Shown here: positions 11,040-21,405 of the stretch, in pieces | Position numbering within the stretch: the first letter of the stretch is position 1 | Layout of the letters: the number at the start of each line of letters is the position of its first letter | NCBI GenBank assembly: GCA_009829735.1 | Contig: CM020619.1 | Location: 30,707,430-30,771,429 of the forward strand | Origin: Pyropia yezoensis | Lineage: Eukaryota > Rhodophyta > Bangiophyceae > Bangiales > Bangiaceae | DNA: 64,000 bases | Reading direction: 5' to 3' | Notes under the pieces: model-generated | Told to the model about the DNA's origin: nothing | Database searches by the model: none | Seen by the model: the letters and a program-made list of their open reading frames with translations, nothing else | Made by a program: the position numbers and the translations under genes

Positions 11040-12802
11040 TCAGGCCAACGGGGGGTCCCGGTCCAGCGTAAGCGCCTCCACCAGGCCCACGTAGTCATCC
11101 ACCACAGGCTCCTCCTCCAGCTCCACGTCCGGATCACAAAGGTCTTGGAGGGGGCCCCACAGCGCCCTATTCTCGGCCGGCGAGGGAGGCGCAGAGACGC
11201 CCACCCCGCGACAGTACTCGGCCACCTTGCGTTCGTCCAGACTGTCGTGCGGCTCCCAAGTGTCCTCCTCGGCTGCGTAGCCCCACCAGCGTACGAGTAG
11301 CCACAATTTGCCCTCCACGTCATACGTGTGGTCCACGAAGCGCTCCCAGGTAAATTGGTGGCCTGTTTCCCGATGGTCCCACGGCACCGCCACGCCCTGC
11401 GGCCCACGAATTTTGGTCGAAGAGTCTGCTTGGTGCTTGGGGGTAGGGGCGCGGGCCACTTTGTCCCCACTAACCCGCTCCGAATGGCCATCCATCATGA
11501 CCGTGAAGGTGTGGTCGTCGCCTCCCACAATCTGGTATGGCCCCCGGACCGTCTCGTCCAGCTTCTTGGGATTCTGGATCTTCGCATCAATGTAGGCCCA
11601 ATCGCCTGCCCGGAGGGTCTTGTTCGCCGGCCTGACCCGTTTGTCGTAGGCCCGCTTGTACCTTCGTTGGGCGGACGCCAAAGCCTTGCGTACCCGATGG
11701 ACCAGATTACGTAGGTGGGCCCGATGATACTCGCGGGCCGCTCGAGCCGTCTTGGGTACCTCCTTAGGGTAGGGCGTGGCCGGCATTCGCTCGAGGGAAA
11801 GGTTGCGGACTCGCTCTGGTACCACAAACTCGAGGGGGGCCACACCCGTACTCTGCTGCGGCCGTGAGTTGTAGGCCAACGTAAGGACAGAAACTAGGTC
11901 GTCCCACGACTCTTGATGTTCCGACACGTAGGCCCTTAACTGCGCAACGATGATCCGGTTGTAGCGCTCCATCTGGCCCTGCGTCTGTGGATGGTAGGTC
12001 GTCGAGGTAAGGTGGCGGATGCCCAGAATCCCACAAAACCCGCGGAAGTAGGCGGAGGTTAGCTGCGGCCCATTGTCCGCCAAGAGGGCGTCCGGTGGGC
12101 CGTAAGAGGCCACCCACGTGTCACAAAACGCCGAGGCCACCGTTTCCGCGTCCTCCCTCGGGATTGGGACCACACGGGTCAGCTCGGAGAAGCGGTCAAC
12201 GATGACCAACAGGAATCGATTACCGCTGGCCGACACGGAAAAGGGGCCGAGCAAGTCCAAGCATACGTCCGTGAAGGGCTCCGACGAAGGAAATAGGCGG
12301 AGGGGAGCGGTCCGTCTTCGGCCCCTCACCTTGCCCTTGGCACAGGCGTTGCAATTGGCCACAAAGTTGTAGACATCGGCCACCATAGACTCCCAATAGT
12401 AGGCGCGCCGCATGGAGGTGTACATCTTATTTACCCCCGGGTGGCCAGCGTGGGCCGGGTTGTGCTCCAACGTTAGGACCTGTTGGCGTAGGCCCTCGGG
12501 CACAGACACTTGGACGGCCTTGTCAAGGGGGCTCAGCCGCACGAGTAGGCCGTCGGGAGTCTCCCCAAACCTTGAGTGGGTATTGTTGTCCATCTCGGCC
12601 CGGATCTCGACGCAGCGGGCGTCCGTATATTGGGCCCTAATCAGACGTTCCACAGTGAGCGGAGGAAAGCCCTTGTTCGTCTTGGGATCGGGGGCCACCC
12701 AGCCACGAGCAAAATTGGCCAACGTGAGTAGACAGGGGACTTCCTCCGGGATGGGCTTCGTGTCGACCCCCGTCGTCTTGAGCCTTGACATGGTGTCAGC
12801 TG
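11040..12802 (-). pseudogene. E5 pol, C-terminal half: integrase and chromodomain (continues from 31173..33569)
   Basis: This is the downstream piece of E5 pol after the E4 insertion. Across the insertion site the frame joins perfectly: ...GAAHHAA at 31173 followed by DTMSRL at 12797, the usual end of RNase H in Gypsy Pol. It encodes the integrase zinc finger (HNPAHAGHPG...NCNACAKG), core (DLLGPFS; ADNGPQLTS; GQMERYNR) and a chromodomain (FTWERFVDH...LLVRWWGYAAEEDTWEP), ending at TGA 11040..11042. No stop occurs in this half. Confidence 0.9.
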
Positions 12803-13444
12803 TGTGGTGGTTATCTGGGCGTAAGCCCACACCAACGGGGTACCTTATCCTCCTGAAGGAGATGGTGGGGAACCCGGGGTACAAACCCTGGAGTCAGAAC
12901 CGCCGGAACGTAAAGCTCCACGCAAAGGTGGAAGCGTCCGGGACGGGGAACACGAGGGTAACGCAAGGTTGATTTTTTGTGAGGGGGAAGCAACGGGCAC
13001 AGCTCCACGCGCAGATATCCCTCTTTGGCCCGCCGGTCCAGGGCCCCCTGTGGGACCCCGGAGTGCGGGCCAACACTCCCTACACTAAACACCCAATCAA
13101 AACACTCAGAGCCCTCCAACACATCTCTCCACGCAAAACACGCTCAGTGAAGGGATCTCACTAAATCTCAGCCAGATTGGGGCGGAAGTAGCCCGCCCTA
13201 GGTAACTTCCCTTCACTGGCCAGAAGGCTAATTCCAATCGGGCGGGCGTAATCGCTCTACCCGATATTATCTTATCTTCCCCCCCCCATTCATGGGGGGA
13301 TCCAGCGAGGATGACGTGGCGTGCCCCTCCCGAGGGAGGAGCGACCTCCTCCTGCCCCCGATTGGTCAGGGGCAGAGGGCGCCACAATCCGCCTCCGCCT
13401 GAAGGGGGATGCCCCTAGTCCGAGGGGTGCGGTAAACCCCCACA
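12803..13444 (-). repeat. E4 3' LTR (642 bp)
   Basis: Same-strand direct repeat of 30526..31167 with 10 counted differences. On the minus strand the adjacent upstream bases (13445 onward) read ggcgtggggag, a short purine-rich primer candidate. Confidence 0.93.
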
Positions 13445-14554
13445 CTCCCCACGCCTTAAGGCCACGCGTCCCGTGTGGCATATGCTGACACTGACGAGAA
13501 GGGGTCGTGTGACGCACCCCTCAAAGGGGGTGCTGCTTTGGGACGGCCATCGCACCCCCTTCCCGCCCTGGGCAACCCCCTTCAGGGGGGTGCCCTCAGA
13601 CGGAGCGCACGGGGGGTGCACACACGCACCCCCTGCTTGCCGCTCTTCACCCGGGGTGGCCGACCCACGTGCCCCCATCCGGGGGCACCGGGCCTGCGCC
13701 GAACGGGTGCGACCCGGGCTTTCCCGGGGATCTTCGCTCATCGCACCCTCATACGAGGGTGCAACCGCGGGGTCTGTAGGGGAGAGAGAGTGTCACCCCT
13801 CCCCTCCTTGTCGAGCTCGTCCTTGGCGCCATCATACGGTGGAGCCACCAGCCTCCTTGTAAGACCCCACCGTTTCTCGGCGGGGCACCTTGGCCCTTAG
13901 CAGTACTCGCCCCCCCTCTCCCTCCTTTAAAGGGGGGTCTCCGCTCGGAGTGTGCCGGCCTTCCGGGCGGCCACCATCGGCTCCTCTGTGAGCCGCCGCT
14001 GCGGGCGCGCACCTCTGCCTCGGCGCGCCGCCGCTGCGGGCGGGCACCTCTTCCTCGGCGCGCCGCCGCTGCGGGCGCGCACCTCTTCCTCGGCGCGCCG
14101 CCGCCGCGGGCGGGCACCGTTGCTGTGGTCCGGCCGCTGTAGGCCGGCGTTGGCGTGGCCGCGCTGCCGCTGCGGGCGAGCGGCTTTGCTGTTGTCCGGC
14201 CGCTGTGGGCCGTTCTTGTCGTCCTTCTTGCGGCGCCGCTGTGGGCGGTCGCCGTTGTCTTTGTCCGGCCGCTGCGGGCCTGCGCTGTCGTTGTGGCTGC
14301 GCCGCCGCTGTCGGCGGACCTCTTCCTCCCCATCGCACCGCCACCAAGGGCGGGCGCTCCTGTTGTCGTCACGCCCCCTCTGTGGGCGGGCGACTTCTGG
14401 CCGGACGTGTCGCCGCTGTGGGCGGGCGCCTGTTTCCTTGTTGCAGGGCCGCCCTTCTGGGCGGCCGCTGTGTCGTCTCCGGGAGACCACCCCCCTATGG
14501 GGGTGGATGACATACCGGAGGGTGACCGTGGGTCAACCCCTGATGGGGTCGACA
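13445..14554. other. E4 3' untranslated region, distal part
   Basis: Between the E4 3' LTR and the E3 insertion. It holds several ccccc/ggggg hairpin-prone stretches (13500-13720) and the minisatellite at about 13989-14480. Long frames exist on both strands but are products of the repeat and of GC bias, so I call no gene. The remainder of this E4 region continues at 23942. Confidence 0.6.
13989..14480. repeat. Degenerate minisatellite, unit about 32-36 bp
   Basis: Variants of gccgctgcgggcgggcacc followed by a t/c-rich arm (tcttcctcggcgc or ttgctgtggtccg) recur about fourteen times. The first four units (13989-14125) are nearly identical and later ones are more diverged. On the minus strand they read as an Arg/Gly/Ala-rich repeat. 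Confidence 0.75.
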
Positions 14555-14559
14555 CCCAC

Positions 14560-15028
14560 TGTGGCAAAAACCACAAGCACACACGACACCCAAGTCGGGG
14601 CGGTGTGCTAGGGCTGCCTCCCGTGTCGGGGGAACCGGAAGAAGTGCAAGTCGCACACACTCTGTCCCTGTTGTGGGGCAAACCCCCCACGGACAAACAA
14701 GAAGATGGTGTGTGGTCCAACAGTTTCTTGGTCGGGACGGGGACGCAGGGCCAAGCCCCGCTGTCCCTCCCCTTATCCCCCCAGGGTCCACTCAGAAACT
14801 CGCCACTCAGAATCTCCCACCCCAGCACCTGCCCACCGGGCCACACGAAAATTCAAGACGATAAATGCAGAAAACCCTCAAATCCAAGTTGGATTCACTA
14901 CTAAGCTAACTATCCCAAACTTAGGGAATATGGACCCAAATGCAGGGGGAGGAACGGATCAGGCTAGTGGCCTGCCGCCCCTTGCATGGCACGTGTTGCC
15001 CCCCTACCTGGGGGTCAATACTGCCACA
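14560..15028 (-). repeat. E3 3' LTR (469 bp)
   Basis: Differs from the 5' LTR at three single bases only (tcttggtc/tcttcgtc, ccaagttgg/ccaaggtgg, caggctag/cagtctag). Confidence 0.95.
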
Positions 15029-15041
15029 CTCCCCTCTCCTC
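15029..15041 (-). other. E3 polypurine tract
   Basis: The minus strand reads gaggagaggggag immediately before the 3' LTR, the expected plus-strand DNA primer of a Gypsy element. Confidence 0.8.
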
Positions 15042-15366
15042 AGTTCCGACCGACCCGGTCGGCCCTGTGAGGGGGTGCGTAAACGCACGTCTCGGCGTCG
15101 GGGGCGCGACTTGCTGTCCCCCATCGAGTACGTAACACGGATGTGGAGGCGGTCACGTTGACCGCCCCTCTCCTCAAGCTTGCCCACTCGGCAGCTTGCT
15201 CTCCTCAGTTCACACTTCACCATCACCACCACCTCCCCTTCACCTTCCACTGGGCCGCCCCACGCTGGGGAGGCCACCCGTATACCCACGATCCGAGTCC
15301 CCCTCAACTCGAGGCGGGTCTCGTGCTGCGATAGCCAGAGCGTCTCACCCCAACTTGGGGAGAGCC

Positions 15367-17310
15367 ATGGCGACTCCGGGAGTGCAGACGGACTCTCTTG
15401 ACGAGCGCATGGAGGACACCTCCTACGGTGCAGCACCCGCCGGGACTTCCGGCGGGGGCTCCGCGATCGCTCCGGGGAACGGGACTCCCGCGTCACCCGG
15501 CTTTGGGTTGACGGCGGGGTCTTCCCCGGAGGCGGGACAAGTTGTCCCGCGTGAGGCCTTGGGGCGGTGGTTTTACCCCGCTTGGCCTCTCTATGAGGAG
15601 GGGCTGACTGTTCTTCGCTGTGGCCGACTTGGCGCAGCGATGGGCCGGGTATGGGACCGCCTACGGGAGAAGTATCCCCGTAGGGTCGGGTTCCCTGCCG
15701 GCTTCAGGACGGACCAGTTTGCCTTCCTGGACGATGCGGAGGTTGAGGACGTTCAGCGGGCCAAGGTCATGGTGGACCGCGGGGGAACTATCCCGGGTCC
15801 CGGCGACTTGCCGACCTTCACGTGGGACGCTGTGGCAACTCGCCCACCGTACCTCCACGAAGCCGATCCGCACACTCATCACTTTGATGTGCGGATAGAG
15901 AATGACTTCCGGCGAGGTCCCTACTTGGTGACCTCGGCTCAACTTGAGTTTCCTCAACAGTCTGCTGCCAGTAAGGAGCAGTACTATCCGAAGAAGCCCG
16001 AGTGGTGGCCTCAAGTTGAGGTCCCCTACGGGTTCCCGGCGTTGTTGCCCCGGTTGCTTGACCACTTCGGCTCCGTCATGTTGACGGCTGCCCCTGATCA
16101 CCTGGTGTGGGCCATGTTGGCCACCCAGTGGCTCCTCGAGGTCATGTCGACCTGGGTGTCCTGTGTTCAGCGGCGGGGGATGCTCTGGCATCTCCCCCTC
16201 CGGCTCATCCAGGGTTTGGAACAGCTCACCCCTCAGCTAGTTGCTGAGGGGTGCTCATCAGGACAACTCACTCTACTTGAGGAGATGCTCCGGCTCCATA
16301 ACTTTATCGAGTGGGAGAGCATTGAGCACAAGTTGCGCCGCCCCACTCGTGGGCCCAAGGACGATGGCGCACTTCGCCAGTTCGTGTGGGTCGCTCGTGA
16401 ACTTCACGACGGCCGTGTGGTCCTACGAGAGCGGTTGGGCATCGGGGACTACCCGTATGCCCCGGGGGTGGATCGCCACACTGCGCCACCCCCGGACAAG
16501 CCCATAGTTATGGCCGTGCCGTCCTATGATGACCATATGACTCAACCCACTGCGGGGGCCCCAAGTCGGGGTCGCAGTTACACCCGGGTACCGCCACCTC
16601 GGCGGGCCCCTCCGCTTCCTCCTGTTCCTTTCCAACCTCACGGGAACATCCCGATCAGCGTGGCCGTGGAGTCTTCCACCCCGGTGTCCCCCAACTTGGG
16701 GGCCACCCTCCTGACGGTATACCCCAAGTTGGTGTTGCCGCCCACGCCTCTAACCTCAGAGATGATGATCACCACGTTGGTGCGCACCATTTCCTGGTTG
16801 GCCGCGTCGACCGCAACCCTACAGAGTTCCGAGACTCCTCAACTTGAGGAGCGCGTTCGTACTGCAGTAGCGACCGCGAGTTGCGAGTCGGTGGCGGAGT
16901 TTATGACAGCCGAGTTGGCTCGTATTGGGGCTATTATGCCCCAGCCAGCCCCACTTGGGCGTGGCAAACGTCGCGCGAGCCGGGCATACTCGCCTCCTCG
17001 CCGTCGTCGCCGACACTCTCGGCGCTCTCCCTCCGTGTCGGAAGACGAGTTGTCTTACTCCGTTTCGGAGTCCTCTACCCCGTCGGAGACGGAGTCTGTC
17101 CAGCGTCTGCGTCGCAAACTTGCGCGCAAGACCAGGCAGAAGAGTGGCCACGGTCGGCGCCACTTGCGCGACCGTGAGGGGCGCGACGGTTCCGACTTGG
17201 AGCCGCCGCCCCCTCCAACGAGGGGAGACCGTTATCGGCGTGGGTCTCGCCGCTCGCCTCCACGTGAGGGCGAGGGCCGTGGAGTGGGAGAGTCTAGCAT
17301 GCGTGCCTAG
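15367..17310 (+). CDS. E3 antisense gene, 647 residues, unknown function
   Basis: This is an intact frame on the strand opposite to gag-pol, between pol (111 bp away, stops facing) and the 3' LTR. I chose the ATG at 15367 (MATPGVQTDSLDERMED). It is preceded by 338 bp of non-coding sequence up to the LTR, which could hold its promoter. The N-terminus is Gly/Ala/Pro-rich. The middle (about residues 60-390) looks globular and rich in Trp, Leu and His (LGRWFYPAWPLYEEGL; PRLLDHFGSVMLTAAPDHL; LRLHNFIEWESIEH). Then comes a Pro-rich linker and an Arg/Ser-rich tail (about 545-647; RRRRHSRRSPS) that could bind nucleic acid or localise to the nucleus. I recognise no family. It is not a Gag (no zinc knuckle) and not an envelope protein (no evident signal or membrane segment). 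E1 has a counterpart in the same place. Confidence 0.75.
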   Translation: MATPGVQTDSLDERMEDTSYGAAPAGTSGGGSAIAPGNGTPASPGFGLTAGSSPEAGQVVPREALGRWFYPAWPLYEEGLTVLRCGRLGAAMGRVWDRLREKYPRRVGFPAGFRTDQFAFLDDAEVEDVQRAKVMVDRGGTIPGPGDLPTFTWDAVATRPPYLHEADPHTHHFDVRIENDFRRGPYLVTSAQLEFPQQSAASKEQYYPKKPEWWPQVEVPYGFPALLPRLLDHFGSVMLTAAPDHLVWAMLATQWLLEVMSTWVSCVQRRGMLWHLPLRLIQGLEQLTPQLVAEGCSSGQLTLLEEMLRLHNFIEWESIEHKLRRPTRGPKDDGALRQFVWVARELHDGRVVLRERLGIGDYPYAPGVDRHTAPPPDKPIVMAVPSYDDHMTQPTAGAPSRGRSYTRVPPPRRAPPLPPVPFQPHGNIPISVAVESSTPVSPNLGATLLTVYPKLVLPPTPLTSEMMITTLVRTISWLAASTATLQSSETPQLEERVRTAVATASCESVAEFMTAELARIGAIMPQPAPLGRGKRRASRAYSPPRRRRRHSRRSPSVSEDELSYSVSESSTPSETESVQRLRRKLARKTRQKSGHGRRHLRDREGRDGSDLEPPPPPTRGDRYRRGSRRSPPREGEGRGVGESSMRA

Positions 17311-17421
17311 TTGGCAGCTGCCTTTGTTGTGAGAGTGTGAGGGTTAGGGCTGTAGTTAAAAGTCACTCTGCGTACCACTTCGACTTGATGCACTCTCGTG
17401 GCACTGTTGCTCGGCCTTCCC

Positions 17422-20400
17422 TCACGTTGAGGGAGGGCTGTTAGGGTCTATCTCATTCCGGGCACAGTACGCCCGGATCTTCTCAGCAGGAAGGTCCTCC
17501 ACATACTCCCATGTATCGTCCTTGGCTTTGTAGCCAAACCAACGCACCCTCAACATGAGGCGGTCAGTGTCTTCATCCCATCCGTGGTCGATGAACTTAT
17601 CGAACACGTACTCCTGCGGGCCCTGTTTGGCCGCAGGCAGTAAGGGGAGGCGCCACGATTCCAACGCACGTGCCCAAGCTGGGTCGCCTGCAGGCGGTGG
17701 TGCAACTTTGACCACGTCCTGTCCGTTCACTGTGCGGACCCCATCGTCACTTTCGATGGTGAAGCGCCGCCCATCAGTACGAAGGACCTGGTACGGTCCA
17801 TTCGTCTGGACTACCAGCTTACCCCCAGTTGGGGTGTGCGAGTGTACCAGCACCCAGTCACCCTGCTCGGGGACATGCTTAGCATTGCGCACCTTTTTGT
17901 CAAAGGTACGCTTGTAGCGCTTTTGTGCTTTGTCCATCTCAGCCCTGACTTTAGGGATGAGGTGCTCCAGCCTAGCGGCGAACTCCGCCTTACTCTCAGT
18001 AGGAGTAGGCGTACTGCCACTACCCTCCCCAGTTGGGAGCGACCGCCGCACGGCAATAGACCGCACACGACGGGGGGTCACAAAAGCGAGGGGTACTTCC
18101 CCTGTAGATGAGTGAACCTGCGAATTGTAGGCAGTAGTAAGGATAGAAATGTATTGGTCCCACGTCTTTACGTGCTCACTCACATAGTGGCGTAGCTGCC
18201 TAACAATAGTTTTGTTGAAGCGCTCCACCTGCCCATTAGTTTGTGGGTGGTAGGGGGTGGCATAGTTTGCCTTAACCCCCAACATATCCAGCACTCCCTG
18301 AAACAGTACAGACGCAAATTGCGGTCCATTGTCCGATAGTGTACTATCTGGGATGCCATACGCGGCAACCCAGTGATCTAGGAAGGCTGACACGACCGAC
18401 ATGGCCGTGATCTCTGCCAGTGGGATCGCTCGCGTAAGTTTCGTGAAGCGGTCACAGATGACCAGGAGGTACTGGTTGCCCTCCTCGGTCACGGGCAGTG
18501 GCCCAAGGATGTCCATCGCCAACGCGGCGAAGGGCTCCTTGGCCGGGAACAATAGCATAGCCGTACTAGGCCGCCGTTCCATCAGACGATTCTGTGCACA
18601 ACTTGTGCAGGCAGCCACCCAACTGTAGATGTCCACCACCATGGACGGCCAGTAGTACCTGGTCCTCAGGGTCTGGTACAGTTTACTAGACCCCAGGTGT
18701 CCACCCGTGGGAGCGTTGTGCTCCCTCTCAAGGATACTGTCCTTGAGGGATGCGGGGACGACAAGTTGTTCGGCCCCCTGGAATACCCCCCTCCTCATGA
18801 GGAGGCCATCGTCTCTCAGAAAGAAGCGCGTCTCAACCACCGTATCCAGTATATCCCTCTGCGACTTGCAGAAGGGATCCTCGGCCGGGGCCTTCACCAC
18901 CTCGTCCAGGGACAGGGGCAAGTACTTCTTGTTCCCTGGCGCCTCGGGGTTCAACGCCTGACCCGAGCGCGTGACTACCCCCACGATGGGGATGTCCTCA
19001 TCGACTGGGTTAGTGTCCAGCCCCTCGGTAGGTACCCGAGAGAGGCCGTCGGCAAGGGCATGTTGCCTGCCAGGTCGGTACTCAATGTCAAAGTTGAAGG
19101 GTGCCAGTCGCTCCCTCCACCGGTTGAGACGAGTGTTCGTACAGTCCGTCTTAAAGATGAACTGCAACGCGCGGTGGTCACAGCGGATGAGGAACTTCTC
19201 ACCCTCCAGGTAGTGACGAAGTGACGTCACCGCCCACACCACTGCGAGTCCTTCCAACTCGGTGACTCCGTAGTTCTTCTCGGCCGAGTTCAGCCCCTTA
19301 CTGAAGTATCCCACCGGCAAGTACTCCTTGTCCGGCTGCTGCTGAAGCAACACACAACCAAGTTGGTCGTAGCTAGCGTCCACATCCAGGATGTAGTGGC
19401 CTCCCAACCTGGGAATTGCCAAGATGGGGGGCTTCAGCAGAAGGTCCCGAAGAGTCTCAAAGGATTCCTGCTCCACCCGACTTGGGGGAGGCAGGTTCTT
19501 CGGTAGCGTTGAGCTCACTAGCTCATTCAACGGCTTCGCCACATTGGCGAAGCCCTTGGTGAAACGTCGGTACACGTTACACATCCCGAGGAAGCTCCTC
19601 ATCTGGGTCTGGGTCCGGGGGAACTGAGCCTTACGAATGGCCCTCAAGTTCTTTTCGATAACACTGAGACGCCCCGGATGGACAACATGTCCCAAGTACT
19701 CCGCCTCTTGAGTAAAGAGGTGGCACTTACTCGCCTTCAGTGACACACCGGCGTCAGCAAGTAGCTTGAACACCTGGCCAAGATGGCCAATGTGTTCCTC
19801 CGGACTTCGGGAGAACACAATGATATCGTCTAGGTACACAAGACAGATCTGCCACCGTACTCCGGCCAGAATCATGTCCATAGCGCGCTGGAAAGTTGCC
19901 GGCGCGTTACACAGACCAAACGGTAGGCGCTTGCACTGGTAGGTACCACAGTGACAGGTAAAGGTAGTTTTATGCCTGTCCTCCGGGGCAATGGGAATTT
20001 GCCAGTACCCCGCGTTACAGTCCAGGGTAGAGAACACGTTTGCCTCCCCCAAAGAGTCCAGACAGTCGTCCATCCTAGGTAGGGGATAACTGTTCTTCAC
20101 CGTGCTCTCGTTGAGCTTACGGTAGTCGATACAGAACCGGGGGGTCCCATCAACTTTGGGGACGATAACCACCGGACTCGCCCACTCGGCGTTGCTGGCC
20201 TCGATCACATCGAGGGCCTCCATGCGAGCAACTTGCTCCTTCACGAGGGCCCTTGCACGGGGTCCTCCCCTATACGGTTGTTGGCGTATAGGGGGTGCAC
20301 CGGGCTTCAACTCGATCCGGTGTTGGGTGGCTCTCATGAGTCCCAATTGACCATCCCACAGCTTGTGATATTGGTCCAAGAGGCGTTCAACTTGAACCCT

Positions 20401-21405
20401 CAACCTGGGGGGGACACCCTCCATGTTCACATTGGGTCGAGGAGAGGCGGCCGACTTGGTTTGATGCTTCTCCTTTCCGGACTTCGGGTCGCTACTTGCG
20501 CCCGCGTTGAGGGTGACCGCTACTACCGGTCCCTCGTGTTGGTCGATATAGCCGAACTTGGCTCCCGACTTGAAGTACTTGGGCGTCGGGCTCAGGTTCA
20601 TCACCTGGATCCTCCACGGGACTCCGGCTTTGGAGTCCATCGTGCCAAGGGCAACATGCACTTGGTGCTTGCGAGCAAGACGGGGGTGAGGGTGCACCAA
20701 CCCGTTCCCGGTAAAATCGGTTACAACATCAACGTGCGCCACCGAGTTGGGGGACAACGTGACTTTGCGGGCTAAACGCAGGGTAGCAGTAAACCCTTCT
20801 CTCACAGAGCAAACAGGCTTCGACTGTGAGACTGTCACAGGAGCCACAGACTTTCCCTTACCAAGGATGGGGATAGTCTCCCCATTCATCAACTTGACCC
20901 AGTACTCGGGGCCACAGATCAAAGGCACTTGTGTTACGACATAAGGGGTACCCAGAAGCAGGGGTACCGATATATTCTCAACTACACCATAGGTCACGTC
21001 GACCTCATGGGTCCCCAACCTAGTTGGTAGGGTCACGGCACCAACGATGGGAAGTACCCCACCATTGATGTCAATCATATGGTCAGCTTTGGACCTCCAG
21101 CGTTGGAGCTTCACCTCCTTTGGTAAAAGCGACTTGCGTATCAAGGAGGCTCCTGACCCGGTATCAAGTACGATACGGGTACAGCATGCACGGCCGGGGG
21201 CAAGTTGCACCCGTCCAGCCACCTGGAAGCTCTCACCCGTCAGCACCGCGATGACCCGACGTGGGTTTACGTTCTTGGGGAGTCCTACCCGAGGTGGGCG
21301 GACTCCCTTAGGTCGCCGCAGTATCCGGCACGGTTGGTTCGTCCTCCTGGCCCACTTGGCCGAGGCTGCCGTTGTGAGCTTCGGACGACCAGCCCCAACG
21401 GTCAT
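17422..21405 (-). CDS. E3 Pol polyprotein, 1327 residues, intact
   Basis: Complete frame with protease (IVLDTGSGASLIRK, Asp near residue 81), reverse transcriptase (FCIDYRKLN; YLDDIIVFS near 524), RNase H (YILDVDASYDQLGC; VTELEGLAVVWA; RCDHRAL), integrase zinc finger (HNAPTGGHLG...CTSCAQN), integrase core with Asp-Asp-Glu in MDILGPLP (about 966), LSDNGPQF (about 1023) and GQVERFNK (about 1062). The C-terminal chromodomain (YVFDKFIDH...LRVRWFGYKAKDDTWE, about 1260-1320) in this family directs integration to marked chromatin. The ATG at 21405 overlaps the gag TGA as ATGA, in the -1 frame. Expression may be by -1 frameshift at 21408..21414 or by stop-start coupling. No defect is seen, so the element could be active. 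Confidence 0.95.
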   Translation of the reverse strand: MTVGAGRPKLTTAASAKWARRTNQPCRILRRPKGVRPPRVGLPKNVNPRRVIAVLTGESFQVAGRVQLAPGRACCTRIVLDTGSGASLIRKSLLPKEVKLQRWRSKADHMIDINGGVLPIVGAVTLPTRLGTHEVDVTYGVVENISVPLLLGTPYVVTQVPLICGPEYWVKLMNGETIPILGKGKSVAPVTVSQSKPVCSVREGFTATLRLARKVTLSPNSVAHVDVVTDFTGNGLVHPHPRLARKHQVHVALGTMDSKAGVPWRIQVMNLSPTPKYFKSGAKFGYIDQHEGPVVAVTLNAGASSDPKSGKEKHQTKSAASPRPNVNMEGVPPRLRVQVERLLDQYHKLWDGQLGLMRATQHRIELKPGAPPIRQQPYRGGPRARALVKEQVARMEALDVIEASNAEWASPVVIVPKVDGTPRFCIDYRKLNESTVKNSYPLPRMDDCLDSLGEANVFSTLDCNAGYWQIPIAPEDRHKTTFTCHCGTYQCKRLPFGLCNAPATFQRAMDMILAGVRWQICLVYLDDIIVFSRSPEEHIGHLGQVFKLLADAGVSLKASKCHLFTQEAEYLGHVVHPGRLSVIEKNLRAIRKAQFPRTQTQMRSFLGMCNVYRRFTKGFANVAKPLNELVSSTLPKNLPPPSRVEQESFETLRDLLLKPPILAIPRLGGHYILDVDASYDQLGCVLLQQQPDKEYLPVGYFSKGLNSAEKNYGVTELEGLAVVWAVTSLRHYLEGEKFLIRCDHRALQFIFKTDCTNTRLNRWRERLAPFNFDIEYRPGRQHALADGLSRVPTEGLDTNPVDEDIPIVGVVTRSGQALNPEAPGNKKYLPLSLDEVVKAPAEDPFCKSQRDILDTVVETRFFLRDDGLLMRRGVFQGAEQLVVPASLKDSILEREHNAPTGGHLGSSKLYQTLRTRYYWPSMVVDIYSWVAACTSCAQNRLMERRPSTAMLLFPAKEPFAALAMDILGPLPVTEEGNQYLLVICDRFTKLTRAIPLAEITAMSVVSAFLDHWVAAYGIPDSTLSDNGPQFASVLFQGVLDMLGVKANYATPYHPQTNGQVERFNKTIVRQLRHYVSEHVKTWDQYISILTTAYNSQVHSSTGEVPLAFVTPRRVRSIAVRRSLPTGEGSGSTPTPTESKAEFAARLEHLIPKVRAEMDKAQKRYKRTFDKKVRNAKHVPEQGDWVLVHSHTPTGGKLVVQTNGPYQVLRTDGRRFTIESDDGVRTVNGQDVVKVAPPPAGDPAWARALESWRLPLLPAAKQGPQEYVFDKFIDHGWDEDTDRLMLRVRWFGYKAKDDTWEYVEDLPAEKIRAYCARNEIDPNSPPST

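Noticed and set aside
13749-14846. 365-codon minus-strand frame and matching plus-strand frames in the E4 3' region
   Set aside because: They run through the minisatellite and into the E3 LTR, so they are chance frames in repeat sequence.
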